A stretch of DNA of 20,086 bases, taken from assembly GCA_964520615.1 (NCBI GenBank), contig CAZFNL010000055.1:1-20086 (forward strand), written 5' to 3'. The notes below the pieces were generated by a model, which had not been told where the DNA came from, did no database searches, and saw only the letters and a list, made by a program, of their open reading frames with translations. Source of the stretch: JAMCUI01 sp964520615. GTDB lineage: Bacteria; Patescibacteriota; Microgenomatia; 2-02-FULL-39-11. Shown here piece by piece: positions 1 through 7,733 of the stretch. The stretch's first letter is position 1. Each line of letters begins with the position of its first letter. Both the position numbers and the translations under genes were made by a program.

Positions 1-21
1 ATTGTTTAAATTCGTTATCAT

Positions 22-69
22 TATAGTATCAAGAAAGAAACTTTTATATTATATTCTATATACTATAAT
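22..69 (+). promoter_or_regulatory. Probable promoter and operator of the R-M regulator
   Basis: A perfect TATAAT lies at 64-69, about 20 bases before the ATG at 90; the -35 region (near 41-46) is poor. An 8-bp inverted repeat, TATAGTAT at 22-29 and ATACTATA at 60-67, brackets this promoter, and its right half overlaps the -10 element. Controller (C) proteins of R-M systems typically bind such dyads to time expression, so this is a candidate self-operator for the Xre protein that follows. Binding is inferred. Confidence 0.45.
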
Positions 70-89
70 GTTATACAATTAGAAAAGAT

Positions 90-293
90 ATGTCAAATAA
101 TAAAATTGCTGAAAACATAAAGAAACTACGGGCTAAAAAGGGGCTATCTCTCGAAAAGATTGCTCGCCTTGCCGATTTATCGCTAAACACCATTGTTAAG
201 GTTGAAAACGGCGTAAATACAAACCCGACTATTGAAACACTAACCAAGATCGCCAAGGCGCTTGAAGTTGGTGTTGATGATTTATTAAAATAA
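90..293 (+). CDS. Xre-family HTH regulator, probable R-M controller protein
   Basis: A 67-residue protein that is essentially a single Cro/C1-type helix-turn-helix domain (about residues 6-62). The recognition region runs through SLEKIARLADLSLNTI, followed by KVENG and PTIETLTKIAKAL, the usual Xre signature. Size and position directly before a restriction endonuclease gene fit a controller protein that delays endonuclease expression until methylation is established. The ATG at 90 has only a weak A-rich ribosome site. The endonuclease gene begins 15 bases after its stop, so they are probably one transcript. The family is clear; the controller role is inferred from context and the dyad upstream. 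Confidence 0.8.
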   Translation: MSNNKIAENIKKLRAKKGLSLEKIARLADLSLNTIVKVENGVNTNPTIETLTKIAKALEVGVDDLLK

Positions 294-308
294 TTTAGGA
301 ATAATTTT

Positions 309-1127
309 ATGACACAAAACATATTAGATAAAAAAGAAGCTATAAGATCAATCGTTCATGCGTCTGTTGAATCGTTTGCCGTTGGATTTCAAGGAAGACA
401 CGAGGGCGAATTAGAAGACCCAGAGGGTACATTGAATATGAAAATTCACAATGTTTTTATTGCTGTTCTTGGACCAGAAATTCAATACTACACCGCACTA
501 GTACGTTCTCTTGATAGCTCTTTGGGTAATATGCTAGAAAAAATGGCCATAAACATTGCTAAATTGTCTTATGAAGTTAGACAAAATGTTGAGGGGCCAT
601 TAAGCCTAAAACAAACTCAGGACATGGCTGAATTATTGGAAAAATATAAACGACGAGAGATAACTCCGCCTTCTGCGGAAGATTACCAGTTTTTGCGAGT
701 TAAACCAGCGGAACAATCGCTTGTTACAAAAAGACACGATAGTGATTATTACTTAATTGACAAAGACACAAGTGATAATTATTTAATTGAATTGAAAATT
801 GGTGGTGATTTGGATAATAAAAAAGCTCGATCAGAAAAAGAGGCATTGTTAGAGCAATTTGCAATATTATCAAACACTTTACCAAAAGAAACGAATATCA
901 AAGTATTTTTTGCAACAGCCTATAATCGATTTGGAGAAGGTAAACCATGGAGGCAAGAAAGAGTTAGGCAATATTTTTCTGATGATGAGCTTTTAATTGG
1001 AAAAGATTTTTGGGATTTTGTCTGCAAATCAGATGACGGGTACAGTATTGTTCTTGAAGCTTATAAAGAAAAAGCGGGACTTATTAAAAGTTCATTGGAT
1101 TCAATTAAAAAAACTTATTTAGGCTAA
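309..1127 (+). CDS. Type II restriction endonuclease, TdeIII-like
   Basis: A 272-residue protein. The N-terminal half has the pattern I recall for TdeIII-family enzymes: an FxxxLG segment (residues 50-55), then SLDSSLGNMLEKMA (67-80). A PD-(D/E)xK-type core follows, with D144/D146 in RHDSDYYLI and E161-x-K163 in NYLIELK. After it come TAYNRFGEGKPW and the LLIGKDFWDF block, also typical of the family. It would cleave DNA left unmethylated by the two methylases encoded directly downstream; its stop is 2 bases before the next ATG. An AGGA at 296-299 serves as ribosome site. TdeIII itself cuts GGNCC, but the CcrM/HinfI-like partner suggests an adenine-containing site such as GANTC, so specificity is open. 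Family assignment is from memory of motifs, not a search. Confidence 0.72.
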   Translation: MTQNILDKKEAIRSIVHASVESFAVGFQGRHEGELEDPEGTLNMKIHNVFIAVLGPEIQYYTALVRSLDSSLGNMLEKMAINIAKLSYEVRQNVEGPLSLKQTQDMAELLEKYKRREITPPSAEDYQFLRVKPAEQSLVTKRHDSDYYLIDKDTSDNYLIELKIGGDLDNKKARSEKEALLEQFAILSNTLPKETNIKVFFATAYNRFGEGKPWRQERVRQYFSDDELLIGKDFWDFVCKSDDGYSIVLEAYKEKAGLIKSSLDSIKKTYLG

Positions 1128-1129
1128 TT

Positions 1130-2251
1130 ATGCAACCACTTATTAAATGGCCGGGCGGAAAATCTAAAGAGTATGAGCAAATAAAAAATCTCATACCAAA
1201 ACACACTCGTTATATCGAGCCATTTTTTGGTGGTGGTGCAATATTTTTTAAACTTAAACCTCAAAAAGCGATAATCAATGACATCTGTGAAGAGTTAATT
1301 GAATTTTATCGTTTTGTTAAGGGCGAAAAAAACAAAGCTGAATTTAAGAGTTGTATGTATGATTATGTTGATAATTGGGAAAAAATTCCAAAGTATATAA
1401 ATATATTCGAAAATGAAATTGTTAAACTTTATGATGATTACAAGAACGACAAAAAAACCGAAAAAGAGGTAAAAGAAATTATAACCGAAAAATTAAAGGC
1501 TAAAGAAGATCAGTTTAATGGTTTGTTTTTAGAAAAATTTGCACTTGATCCAAATAATTTACTTCAAGAAATAATAAAAAATTTAATATCTAAAATAAGC
1601 AGAACAAAAAAGATTGAAAAGGAACGAGGGACATTACCTGACGGTGATTTGCATAAAAATATTGAAACTGCTTTTAGAAGTGGATTTTATATGCACTTCC
1701 GAGATGTGATGAATAAAAATGGTTCAAAATATAAAACTTCATTAGCTAAAAAAATTTCTAACTACTATTTTATTAGAGAGTTTTGTTATGCCTCGATGTT
1801 TAGATTTAATGCCAAAGGTGATTTCAATATTCCTTATGGAGGAATTGCATATAACAATAAAGATCTTAGAAGCAAAGTAGATTATATATTTAGTGATGAG
1901 GTAGAAAAAGTATTTGAAAATGCGGAAATTTTGAACACCGATTTTGAAGAAATTTTAAATCGAAAAGATTTGAATAAAAATGATTTTATTTTTTTAGATC
2001 CGCCGTATGACACTGATTTCAGTGATTATGAAAAAAAGAGTTTTGATAAAAAAGACCAAGAAAGATTGGCAAAATGTCTTTATACAAGTAAAGCCCATTT
2101 TATTTTAATAATCAAAAAAACTCCTTTTATTTATGATTTATATAAAAACAAAAAAGGTATCAAGGTAGATAGTTTTGAAAAAACATATCTTTACAATGTT
2201 AAGGGAAGAAATGACAGAGATGTCGAACACCTCGTCATTTATAACTTTTGA
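1130..2251 (+). CDS. D12-class (Dam-like) DNA adenine-N6 methyltransferase
   Basis: An alpha-class methylase of 373 residues. The N-terminus has the D12 signature: IKWPGGKS (5-12) and the AdoMet-binding EPFFGGGAIFF (30-40). The catalytic DPPY is at 290-293, in FIFLDPPYDTDF. Between them, residues 65-185 form a long, Lys/Glu-rich, probably helical insert not found in compact Dam/DpnM proteins (about 270-280 residues), so the target recognition region is enlarged. It transfers a methyl group from S-adenosylmethionine to adenine in the recognition site. It is packed between the endonuclease and a second adenine methylase. Paired methylases are usual when the site is asymmetric or when one form also methylates single strands, as DpnM and DpnA do. 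Confidence 0.85.
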   Translation: MQPLIKWPGGKSKEYEQIKNLIPKHTRYIEPFFGGGAIFFKLKPQKAIINDICEELIEFYRFVKGEKNKAEFKSCMYDYVDNWEKIPKYINIFENEIVKLYDDYKNDKKTEKEVKEIITEKLKAKEDQFNGLFLEKFALDPNNLLQEIIKNLISKISRTKKIEKERGTLPDGDLHKNIETAFRSGFYMHFRDVMNKNGSKYKTSLAKKISNYYFIREFCYASMFRFNAKGDFNIPYGGIAYNNKDLRSKVDYIFSDEVEKVFENAEILNTDFEEILNRKDLNKNDFIFLDPPYDTDFSDYEKKSFDKKDQERLAKCLYTSKAHFILIIKKTPFIYDLYKNKKGIKVDSFEKTYLYNVKGRNDRDVEHLVIYNF

Positions 2252-2257
2252 TGTCGA

Positions 2258-3037
2258 ATGCAAAAACTTATCAACACAATTATACATGGCGATTGCATAG
2301 AGGAAATGAAAAAACTTCCCGACAATTCTGTTGATCTAATTTTTGCCGATCCACCTTATTTTTTACAACTACCCAAGGGGAAGCGCTTAAAAAGAGCCGA
2401 TGGCTCAGAAATCATTCCTGTCGATAATGATTGGGATCAATTTGAAGGTTACGAAGATTATGATAACTTTACTCAAAATTGGATTAAAGAGTGTCAAAGA
2501 ATTTTAAAGCCAACGGGAACATTTTGGGTAATCGGAATGTATCACAATATTTTCCGAGTCGGAACAATAATGCAAAATTTAGGACTTTGGTTTTTGAATG
2601 ATGTGATATGGGTAAAAACTGATGCTTTGCCGAATTTGAATGGTCGCCGTTTTACAAACAATCACGAAACAATAATTTGGTCAGTAAAAAATAAGGATTG
2701 CAAAAAATATACTTTTAATTACGAATTTTTAAAGAAAATGAATGGCGGGGTTCAAATGAAAGATACTGATTGGGTTTTTGGACTATGCAAAGGAAATGAA
2801 AGATTGAAAGATGAAAACGGCGTAAAAGCACACCCGACACAAAAGCCGTTAAAACTTATACAGCAGATTTTACTAACAGCAAGCAATAAAGGCGATTTAG
2901 TTTTTGATCCATTTATGGGTAGTGGAACGACTGCTGTTGTCGCTAAGGCTCTTGATAGAAATTGGATAGGAATTGAAAAAGATAAAAAGTATGTTGATTT
3001 GGCGAATAAAAGAGTAATGGCGTTTGTAAAAAAATAG
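2258..3037 (+). CDS. Beta-class DNA adenine-N6 methyltransferase, CcrM/HinfI-like
   Basis: A 259-residue methylase with DPPY (31-34) ahead of the AdoMet motif FDPFMGSGTT (216-225), the beta-class order. Blocks VDLIFADPPYFLQL, VIGMYHNIFRVG, GRRFTNNHETIIW and AHPTQKP match the CcrM/M.HinfI lineage, which modifies GANTC. It lacks the roughly 80-residue C-terminal extension seen in CcrM, so it is a short form. It starts 6 bases after the preceding methylase; an alternative ATG at 2250 in another frame is ignored. As part of the R-M operon it probably protects one strand or one form of the site. GANTC specificity is inferred from similarity and would need testing because the partner methylase is of the Dam type. 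Confidence 0.85.
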   Translation: MQKLINTIIHGDCIEEMKKLPDNSVDLIFADPPYFLQLPKGKRLKRADGSEIIPVDNDWDQFEGYEDYDNFTQNWIKECQRILKPTGTFWVIGMYHNIFRVGTIMQNLGLWFLNDVIWVKTDALPNLNGRRFTNNHETIIWSVKNKDCKKYTFNYEFLKKMNGGVQMKDTDWVFGLCKGNERLKDENGVKAHPTQKPLKLIQQILLTASNKGDLVFDPFMGSGTTAVVAKALDRNWIGIEKDKKYVDLANKRVMAFVKK

Positions 3038-3040
3038 CTT

Positions 3041-3586
3041 ATGAGTAATGATTTAATAACAATTTTCGGTTTTATTACTGGTATATTGGGTTTAGTTGCG
3101 ACCCTTGTCGGAACATATTTTACTTATATTTCATTTATAAACCCGATAGCACGGTTTAAAAAGTATTTGAAAAATCCTGAAAATTGGGAAAAATTTCAAG
3201 GTATAGAAAATCACCTTTCTTTTTATCGCCACAAAAAATATCCCAATTTTCAGATAGTTATTGATTGGGATAAAGAGTTAGTGGAAAATTTTCATGAAGA
3301 ATGGATCAATGACAATCTTTACCCCGACAAAACAAACAATGCGTCTTATTATGTGCGATTAGAAGCAAACTCAATGCTTTTGGATAAGGAATTATTTGTT
3401 TCTTTGGACGGACATCGTTATTTTGTGCCTGTGCCAAAAGTTTTGAGTGTAAAAAATGACGAGAGAAAATTTTATTATGATAAGCAACAAATTCAATTAG
3501 CAAAGATTGTCGGAAAACATCATTTTGAAAAAGATATTTACGAATTTGCGAAAGAGTGTAAAAAGCCTATACTGGTTAAGGAATAA
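3041..3586 (+). CDS. Membrane-anchored protein of unknown function in the R-M operon
   Basis: I do not recognise this 181-residue protein. Residues 5-32 are strongly hydrophobic (LITIFGFITGILGLVATLVG onward) and form one N-terminal transmembrane segment. The rest is soluble, rich in aromatic and charged residues, without an obvious catalytic motif. The gene begins 3 bases after the methylase stop, so it is translated as part of the R-M operon. Its AT-rich composition resembles the R-M genes rather than the genes to the right, so it probably arrived with the island. Its stop coincides with the sharp GC change at about 3590. A role in defence is suggested only by location. Confidence 0.7.
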   Translation: MSNDLITIFGFITGILGLVATLVGTYFTYISFINPIARFKKYLKNPENWEKFQGIENHLSFYRHKKYPNFQIVIDWDKELVENFHEEWINDNLYPDKTNNASYYVRLEANSMLLDKELFVSLDGHRYFVPVPKVLSVKNDERKFYYDKQQIQLAKIVGKHHFEKDIYEFAKECKKPILVKE

Positions 3587-3601
3587 AATTTTAGGTGGCG
3601 C

Positions 3602-3618
3602 GCCAGTTTTTAACTGGC
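3602..3618. repeat. Perfect 7-bp hairpin at the island edge
   Basis: GCCAGTT (3602-3608), a TTT loop and AACTGGC (3612-3618) form a perfect stem just after the last R-M gene. GGCGCGCC overlaps its left side. No T-run follows, so it is a poor intrinsic terminator on the + strand. It marks the junction between AT-rich and GC-rich DNA. Confidence 0.5.
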
Positions 3619-3704
3619 ACGAAATTCGGAAGCGAAAAAGGAAAGGTTCAAAAACCCGCCCGCATTCCTCCCCAGACCCCTCCTGCGGGCGGGAAGAAAG
3701 CCGA

Positions 3705-3747
3705 GGCGGGGCAATTCCATTCCCCCAGAAAAATAGTTTGCCCCGCC
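3705..3747. repeat. GC-rich inverted repeat in intergenic spacer
   Basis: GGCGGGGCAA at 3705-3714 pairs perfectly with TTGCCCCGCC at 3738-3747 across a 23-base loop. The wider region 3655-3755 is rich in CCCGCC/GGCGGG blocks unlike the flanking AT-rich DNA. This type of GC-rich palindrome is common between genes in Patescibacteria. It may be a REP-like dispersed repeat; copies elsewhere in the genome cannot be checked here. Confidence 0.5.
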
Positions 3748-3756
3748 GAGTCCAAA

Positions 3757-4068
3757 TTAGTTTTCAGGATTTTCGTCAAAAAATGTTCGAACTTCGTCCA
3801 AAAAACACCGCAAATCGGATGAATTGGAAAAATTGGTAAAGATTGGGAATCGGCCAGAATGGTGGAAACCGGCCGATTGGTCCTGAATGACAGGTTCTTG
3901 CGGCTTGGATTCTTCAGCCACTTTTTCATCGGCCATTTCGGATGAAATTGGCCGATGAGAGTCTGAGTTGGCCGGTTGACCGGAAGAAGGAGTAGATGAA
4001 GAATCGGCCGGAGAAGATGAAGTCTGGGAAGAAGACTGATCGCCAGCCATATAAAACCAGTATAACAT
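3757..4068 (-). CDS. Doubtful Ser/Pro-rich ORF
   Basis: An open frame on the - strand reading from ATG 4068 (a further in-frame ATG lies upstream at 4101 and another inside at MAGDQ). The first half is Ser/Thr/Pro/Asp-rich and disordered (SSSQTSSSPADSSSTPSS), then Glu/Lys-rich, ending in SDLRCFLDEVRTFFDENPEN. An AAGGAGG lies at 4085-4091, but 16 bases from ATG 4068, which is too far for normal use. The underlying DNA repeats GGCCGAT/ATCGGCC several times, which can produce a long frame by composition alone. I recognise no family. It could be a real acidic CPR protein, a decayed gene or chance. Confidence 0.25.
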   Translation of the reverse strand: MLYWFYMAGDQSSSQTSSSPADSSSTPSSGQPANSDSHRPISSEMADEKVAEESKPQEPVIQDQSAGFHHSGRFPIFTNFSNSSDLRCFLDEVRTFFDENPEN

Positions 4069-4101
4069 CCATAGATACCAATTTCCTCCTTGACTAACCA
4101 A

Positions 4102-4159
4102 TTGTAAAAATATATCTTTGTTTATATAATCAAAATGTAATAGATTATTAAAGAAGGAG
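4102..4159 (+). promoter_or_regulatory. Promoter and ribosome site of the Ig-like repeat protein gene
   Basis: TTGTAA at 4102-4107 and a perfect TATAAT at 4125-4130 are 17 bases apart, followed by AAGGAG at 4154-4159, 6 bases before the ATG at 4166. This is one of the few genes in the window with a conventional leader and Shine-Dalgarno sequence. Confidence 0.65.
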
Positions 4160-4165
4160 ACAGCT

Positions 4166-4996
4166 ATGGATAATGAAGAAGAAAAAAAAGAAGAGAAGAA
4201 ACACGAAGGCGGCAGCCAGAGTCAGGGCCAAAATAAATATTTCTGGATAGTCGGAGCTGTAATACTTCTTCTTGTGGGCTGGTTTGCCTGGAAAGTCATT
4301 TTTGGAGCTGCAGATTACAAAGTCACATTGGTAAACGTGCCAAAAGAAGTAACTGAGGGGGGAAATATTACATTCACATGGCGTGTGGATGGGCCACCTA
4401 CCACTATAAACCATACTTCAGTCTATTTTGGCCAGACCTCAAATCCCGGAGTGTTGGGGGCAGATGTAAAGCCGGCCGATACCAAATATACAGACTGGGT
4501 CAAAGATTTTGATAATGGCAACTATGGTATACCTCTGCAGTTTGTCGGAAACAGTCCGGTAGGCGCTCCGGGTACATATTTTTTCAGAGTGAATGCGCTT
4601 ATAAACGGGAAAAATTATTGGAGTGACGAGAATACTTTTACAGTTAAGTCCGCCGGCGATTATAAAGTATCTGTTTTGAATGCTGCAAAATCCTTAGTAA
4701 AAGACCAAACAATTACGTTTACATGGAGAATTGACGGTAAACCTACTACCATAACGCATACAGCCGTATACTTCGGGCCGGAGTCAACTCCTGGTACATT
4801 GGCAAAGGACGTGACGCCCGACAACACAAAATATACTAACATGCTGAAAGATTTTAACAGCGGTACGTATAACGTTCCTTTGCAGTTTGTCGGTAGCGAG
4901 AAAATAGCTACGGCAGGAGCTTACTTTTTCCGTGCCCAGGCTTTTATAAACGGACAAAATTACTGGAGCAATGAAGGTACGTTTGAAGTGAAGTAA
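4166..4996 (+). CDS. Membrane-anchored protein with two tandem Ig-like repeats
   Basis: A 276-residue protein with a charged cytoplasmic tail (residues 1-24), one transmembrane helix (about 25-46, YFWIVGAVILLLVGWFAWKV) and two beta-rich repeats of about 110 residues (50-161 and 165-276). The repeats align along their whole length: DYKVTLVN/DYKVSVLN, ITFTWRVDG/ITFTWRIDG, KYTDWVKDF/KYTNMLKDF, PLQFVG, TYFFRV/AYFFRA, and a final INGxNYWS...TFxVK. They look like fibronectin- or Ig-type domains displayed outside the membrane. No catalytic residues are evident. An envelope or adhesive role is likely but unproven. The gene precedes a secreted-type metallopeptidase on the same strand. Confidence 0.8.
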   Translation: MDNEEEKKEEKKHEGGSQSQGQNKYFWIVGAVILLLVGWFAWKVIFGAADYKVTLVNVPKEVTEGGNITFTWRVDGPPTTINHTSVYFGQTSNPGVLGADVKPADTKYTDWVKDFDNGNYGIPLQFVGNSPVGAPGTYFFRVNALINGKNYWSDENTFTVKSAGDYKVSVLNAAKSLVKDQTITFTWRIDGKPTTITHTAVYFGPESTPGTLAKDVTPDNTKYTNMLKDFNSGTYNVPLQFVGSEKIATAGAYFFRAQAFINGQNYWSNEGTFEVK

Positions 4997-5118
4997 GTCT
5001 TCTGTTGACTTCTATTTACGATTGTTACCATCATATTTTTCCGTGTGAAAGTGGATTATATTTCACTCCCCAATTTCCCAGATTGACGAGAAAGACTGGT
5101 TTGACATAGCATTGGTAT

Positions 5119-7233
5119 ATGGTGGATGAAAATACTAAACCGGAACTTTTAAACTCGGATAAGGAAACAAAAAAACCTGAATCTTCCCAAAGAATAGTAA
5201 CCTTTTTGTTTATTACAACTGCCATCTTTTCATTCGGAATTTTATTGTTTTTAGCCAACTATTTCGGAAAACATCAGGATATTCGTTCCAATGCTTCTAC
5301 CAATATTACGGTAAATACTCCGGGTAAAGTCTTGAACCTGAAATTCATATATGAGAAGGATGCAAACGGTGATGTAGTACTTGATTTTGACGATGTGAAG
5401 ATCATGAACGGCTTTGCCCCGGTATCTTCCTTAGGAAATGCCGGAAACAGCAGTTTTACAGCTATCATAATGGGAAAGCAACAGAATATATTGGGTACGC
5501 AAAATTTTTCCGTTCCGCTTATAGTATCCATAGATGGTTTGGATAATACTTCAGGTAGTGAGCGCGGTGAGACAGATGAGGTAAAGGCAAATAGCTATAC
5601 CGTTACACTGCCATATTATAATGGCGCTTCTTATGTGAAGGTGGATAATGTTCAGGGAGAAACAATCGCGCTTTTATCTATTGAGGGAGCCCGATATGAA
5701 AATAACTATGTAAATCCAAAACCACAAAACGGTGACAATTATAAGCCTAAAAATAGTCAACATGATTCGTACCTCCCTTTTGCGGATAAGGCTTATGCAT
5801 CCGGAGGCACCTTTAACATAGCCATAATTGGTGACAATTATAACGGTGACTTGTCCACTTTTCAAAAGGATGTCAATGATATTGCCGGTGGTCTAATGTC
5901 AATCGAGCCTTTTGCTTCCAATAAAAGCAATATTGTTTTTTATCCCCAGTTGTCTACGGTGTCAATCTGTTCTCCGGTTTCCGGATGGCCATCCATAAAA
6001 TGTGATGATGCCACAGCGCTCTCACAGGCTTCTTCCCTTCCATACGACAAGGTATATGTCTTATATAACGGTCCATATACCGGTTACGCCTATGTTGGGG
6101 GAATACTTTCCTATGGTACCAGTTCTACCGGTCAGAATCTTGCGGTCAAACAGGGGTTATTTATTCATGAGATGGCAGGTCATTCTCTGGGAGGGCTAAT
6201 GGATGAATATTCTTATGGTACTACAGGTATTGCTTATGGGCCAAACTGTTCCGCTAGCTCATCTTGTACTCAGTGGTCCGGTATTACCGGTTTGGGTTGT
6301 TTTTCTGCTTGTGGGTATACAAATCTCTATCGGGCTACTGATGATTCATCTGTTATGAATACGTCGTATTTCCGCGGCATAATCAGTTTTGACAATTATT
6401 CCACACAATTGGTACAGCAGAAATTGGCAAATTTTCTTTCCGCGCAAGCGCCATCACCGACAAACGTACTGACTCCTACTTCATATCTGAGTCTTCCTCC
6501 AGCAACTCCGACAACTGTTTTACCTACAGTTAGCTCGGCAATCTCGACTACATTAACACCCAGTCTTTCAGCGACCGTATCGGCTACATTATCTCCTGCG
6601 GCCGTTACGGTTACTGTCGCGCCTGCTTTGACAACTATACCGTCTTCCACAGCATGCAGTTTCCCAAATTTTTGCACTCAACAGAAATATTGCACAAGCG
6701 GTAAAATTATTTCAGGGTCATGTGGAATATCGGACAGGATTTGTTGTCAGGTGCAGACGGATATTACGGTAACAAATCCGACAGTGACTGCCCAAAACGG
6801 CAATTCTGGAATTGCTACTTTTAGCCAGGTGTTTACCAGTTTGCCGGTTCCTTCTCCGTCACCAACAATGTATCATTCTCAGATCTATTCTACAGTAACG
6901 CCTGTTGTTGTACCTACAATAGTAACACCGACTTTGGTACAGACTGCGTCTGGAACAGAAAATATGAACTCCAAGAAAGTGAACTCACCGACTCAGGCAC
7001 CTTCTCCAACTCCTGTATTAAGTCCAACAATAGAGATTTATCCGACTATAACTCCAACAAGTTTCCCGACATATTTTTATGTTTCACCGACGCTTTTTAA
7101 TCCAGAAAACATAAATTACGCCAAAGTTACACCTTCGCCTCAACAATCTTCTTTGACTCTTTCTACAGTAGGTTTTTTTGAGGCAATATTTTCTTCAGTC
7201 TTAAAAAGCTTATTACCTGGAATTTCCCACTAA
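5119..7233 (+). CDS. Membrane-anchored M64-like metallopeptidase with Pro/Thr-rich stalk
   Basis: A 704-residue protein. Residues 1-24 are cytoplasmic and charged, and 25-49 form a signal anchor. A beta-rich domain follows (60-195), then a peptidase-like domain (230-440). That domain has FNIAIIGDNYNGD at its start, SIEPF (261-265), the zinc region FIHEMAGHSLGGLMDEY (348-364) and a later VMNTSYF segment. These match the plan of peptidase family M64 (HExGHSFxGLxDEY). The zinc motif is odd: HEMAGH has three rather than two residues between Glu351 and His355. A Cys-rich patch (CSFPNFC...RICC, about 528-557) is embedded in a long Pro/Ser/Thr stalk (445-690), as expected for a surface protein. A TAG at 5107 rules out an earlier in-frame start, and there is no Shine-Dalgarno. 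Substrate is unknown. Confidence 0.7.
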   Translation: MVDENTKPELLNSDKETKKPESSQRIVTFLFITTAIFSFGILLFLANYFGKHQDIRSNASTNITVNTPGKVLNLKFIYEKDANGDVVLDFDDVKIMNGFAPVSSLGNAGNSSFTAIIMGKQQNILGTQNFSVPLIVSIDGLDNTSGSERGETDEVKANSYTVTLPYYNGASYVKVDNVQGETIALLSIEGARYENNYVNPKPQNGDNYKPKNSQHDSYLPFADKAYASGGTFNIAIIGDNYNGDLSTFQKDVNDIAGGLMSIEPFASNKSNIVFYPQLSTVSICSPVSGWPSIKCDDATALSQASSLPYDKVYVLYNGPYTGYAYVGGILSYGTSSTGQNLAVKQGLFIHEMAGHSLGGLMDEYSYGTTGIAYGPNCSASSSCTQWSGITGLGCFSACGYTNLYRATDDSSVMNTSYFRGIISFDNYSTQLVQQKLANFLSAQAPSPTNVLTPTSYLSLPPATPTTVLPTVSSAISTTLTPSLSATVSATLSPAAVTVTVAPALTTIPSSTACSFPNFCTQQKYCTSGKIISGSCGISDRICCQVQTDITVTNPTVTAQNGNSGIATFSQVFTSLPVPSPSPTMYHSQIYSTVTPVVVPTIVTPTLVQTASGTENMNSKKVNSPTQAPSPTPVLSPTIEIYPTITPTSFPTYFYVSPTLFNPENINYAKVTPSPQQSSLTLSTVGFFEAIFSSVLKSLLPGISH

Positions 7234-7268
7234 TGCTTTGGTATTTATAGGAGGCCAGAAAAAAGTTT

Positions 7269-7661
7269 CTATTGCGACGGGGTCGGAATAGGACTTATTA
7301 CTCCCCAATCCCGGCAGATCTGAGTTTTTAGGGCATCCATCTGGGATTGGGTCAGATGAGCGACTTCCTGTTCGATAGTATTGGTTATGCTTTTTTGCAC
7401 CTCAACCATTTTTTGCGTGACAGTTTGGGAAATAGCATCCTTGGCGTTTTGGACGTTTGTCTGTAATATGTTGTTTATACCGTTGAGTATGGGTGTTGGT
7501 GTAAGTTCTGATATATTTTCTCCCAAGACATTAGATGAATTATTGCTGTCACTGTTGGGCATGGGAGTCTTTTTAAGAAATCCGGTCATTACGACTGCGC
7601 CTATGGCCAAAAGAGAAAATACTACCAGAAGAAAAAGGATTTTGGCTTTTTGTTTTTCCAT
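7269..7661 (-). CDS. Small membrane-anchored protein, function unknown
   Basis: A 130-residue protein with a basic start (MEKQKAK) and a hydrophobic segment at 8-28 acting as signal anchor. A Ser/Asn-rich linker (33-50) follows, then a mostly helical region (60-118) ending in TQICRDWGVISP and a Pro/Thr tail. I recognise no family. It converges on the metallopeptidase gene, with 35 bases between the two stops. The long run without Pro or Gly from 62 to 112 suggests a coiled coil or helical bundle. Given the anchor and neighbours, an envelope location is likely. Confidence 0.6.
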   Translation of the reverse strand: MEKQKAKILFLLVVFSLLAIGAVVMTGFLKKTPMPNSDSNNSSNVLGENISELTPTPILNGINNILQTNVQNAKDAISQTVTQKMVEVQKSITNTIEQEVAHLTQSQMDALKTQICRDWGVISPIPTPSQ

Positions 7662-7733
7662 AAATCGGGGAAATTCCTTATCATTTCAAATCATATCACG
7701 ATAATTTTCTTCTGGAAAGACAAAAAGGATAAA

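Noticed and set aside
3507..3839. Overlapping + strand frames (110 and 75 codons) rich in Arg/Lys across 3595-3822
   Set aside because: They arise from the GC-rich palindromic spacer, overlap the preceding gene or lack ribosome sites, and have no domain-like pattern.
6396..6677. 93-residue Val/Ala-rich - strand frame inside the metallopeptidase gene
   Set aside because: It is the reverse reading of the Pro/Thr-rich stalk codons and has no start context or recognisable domain.
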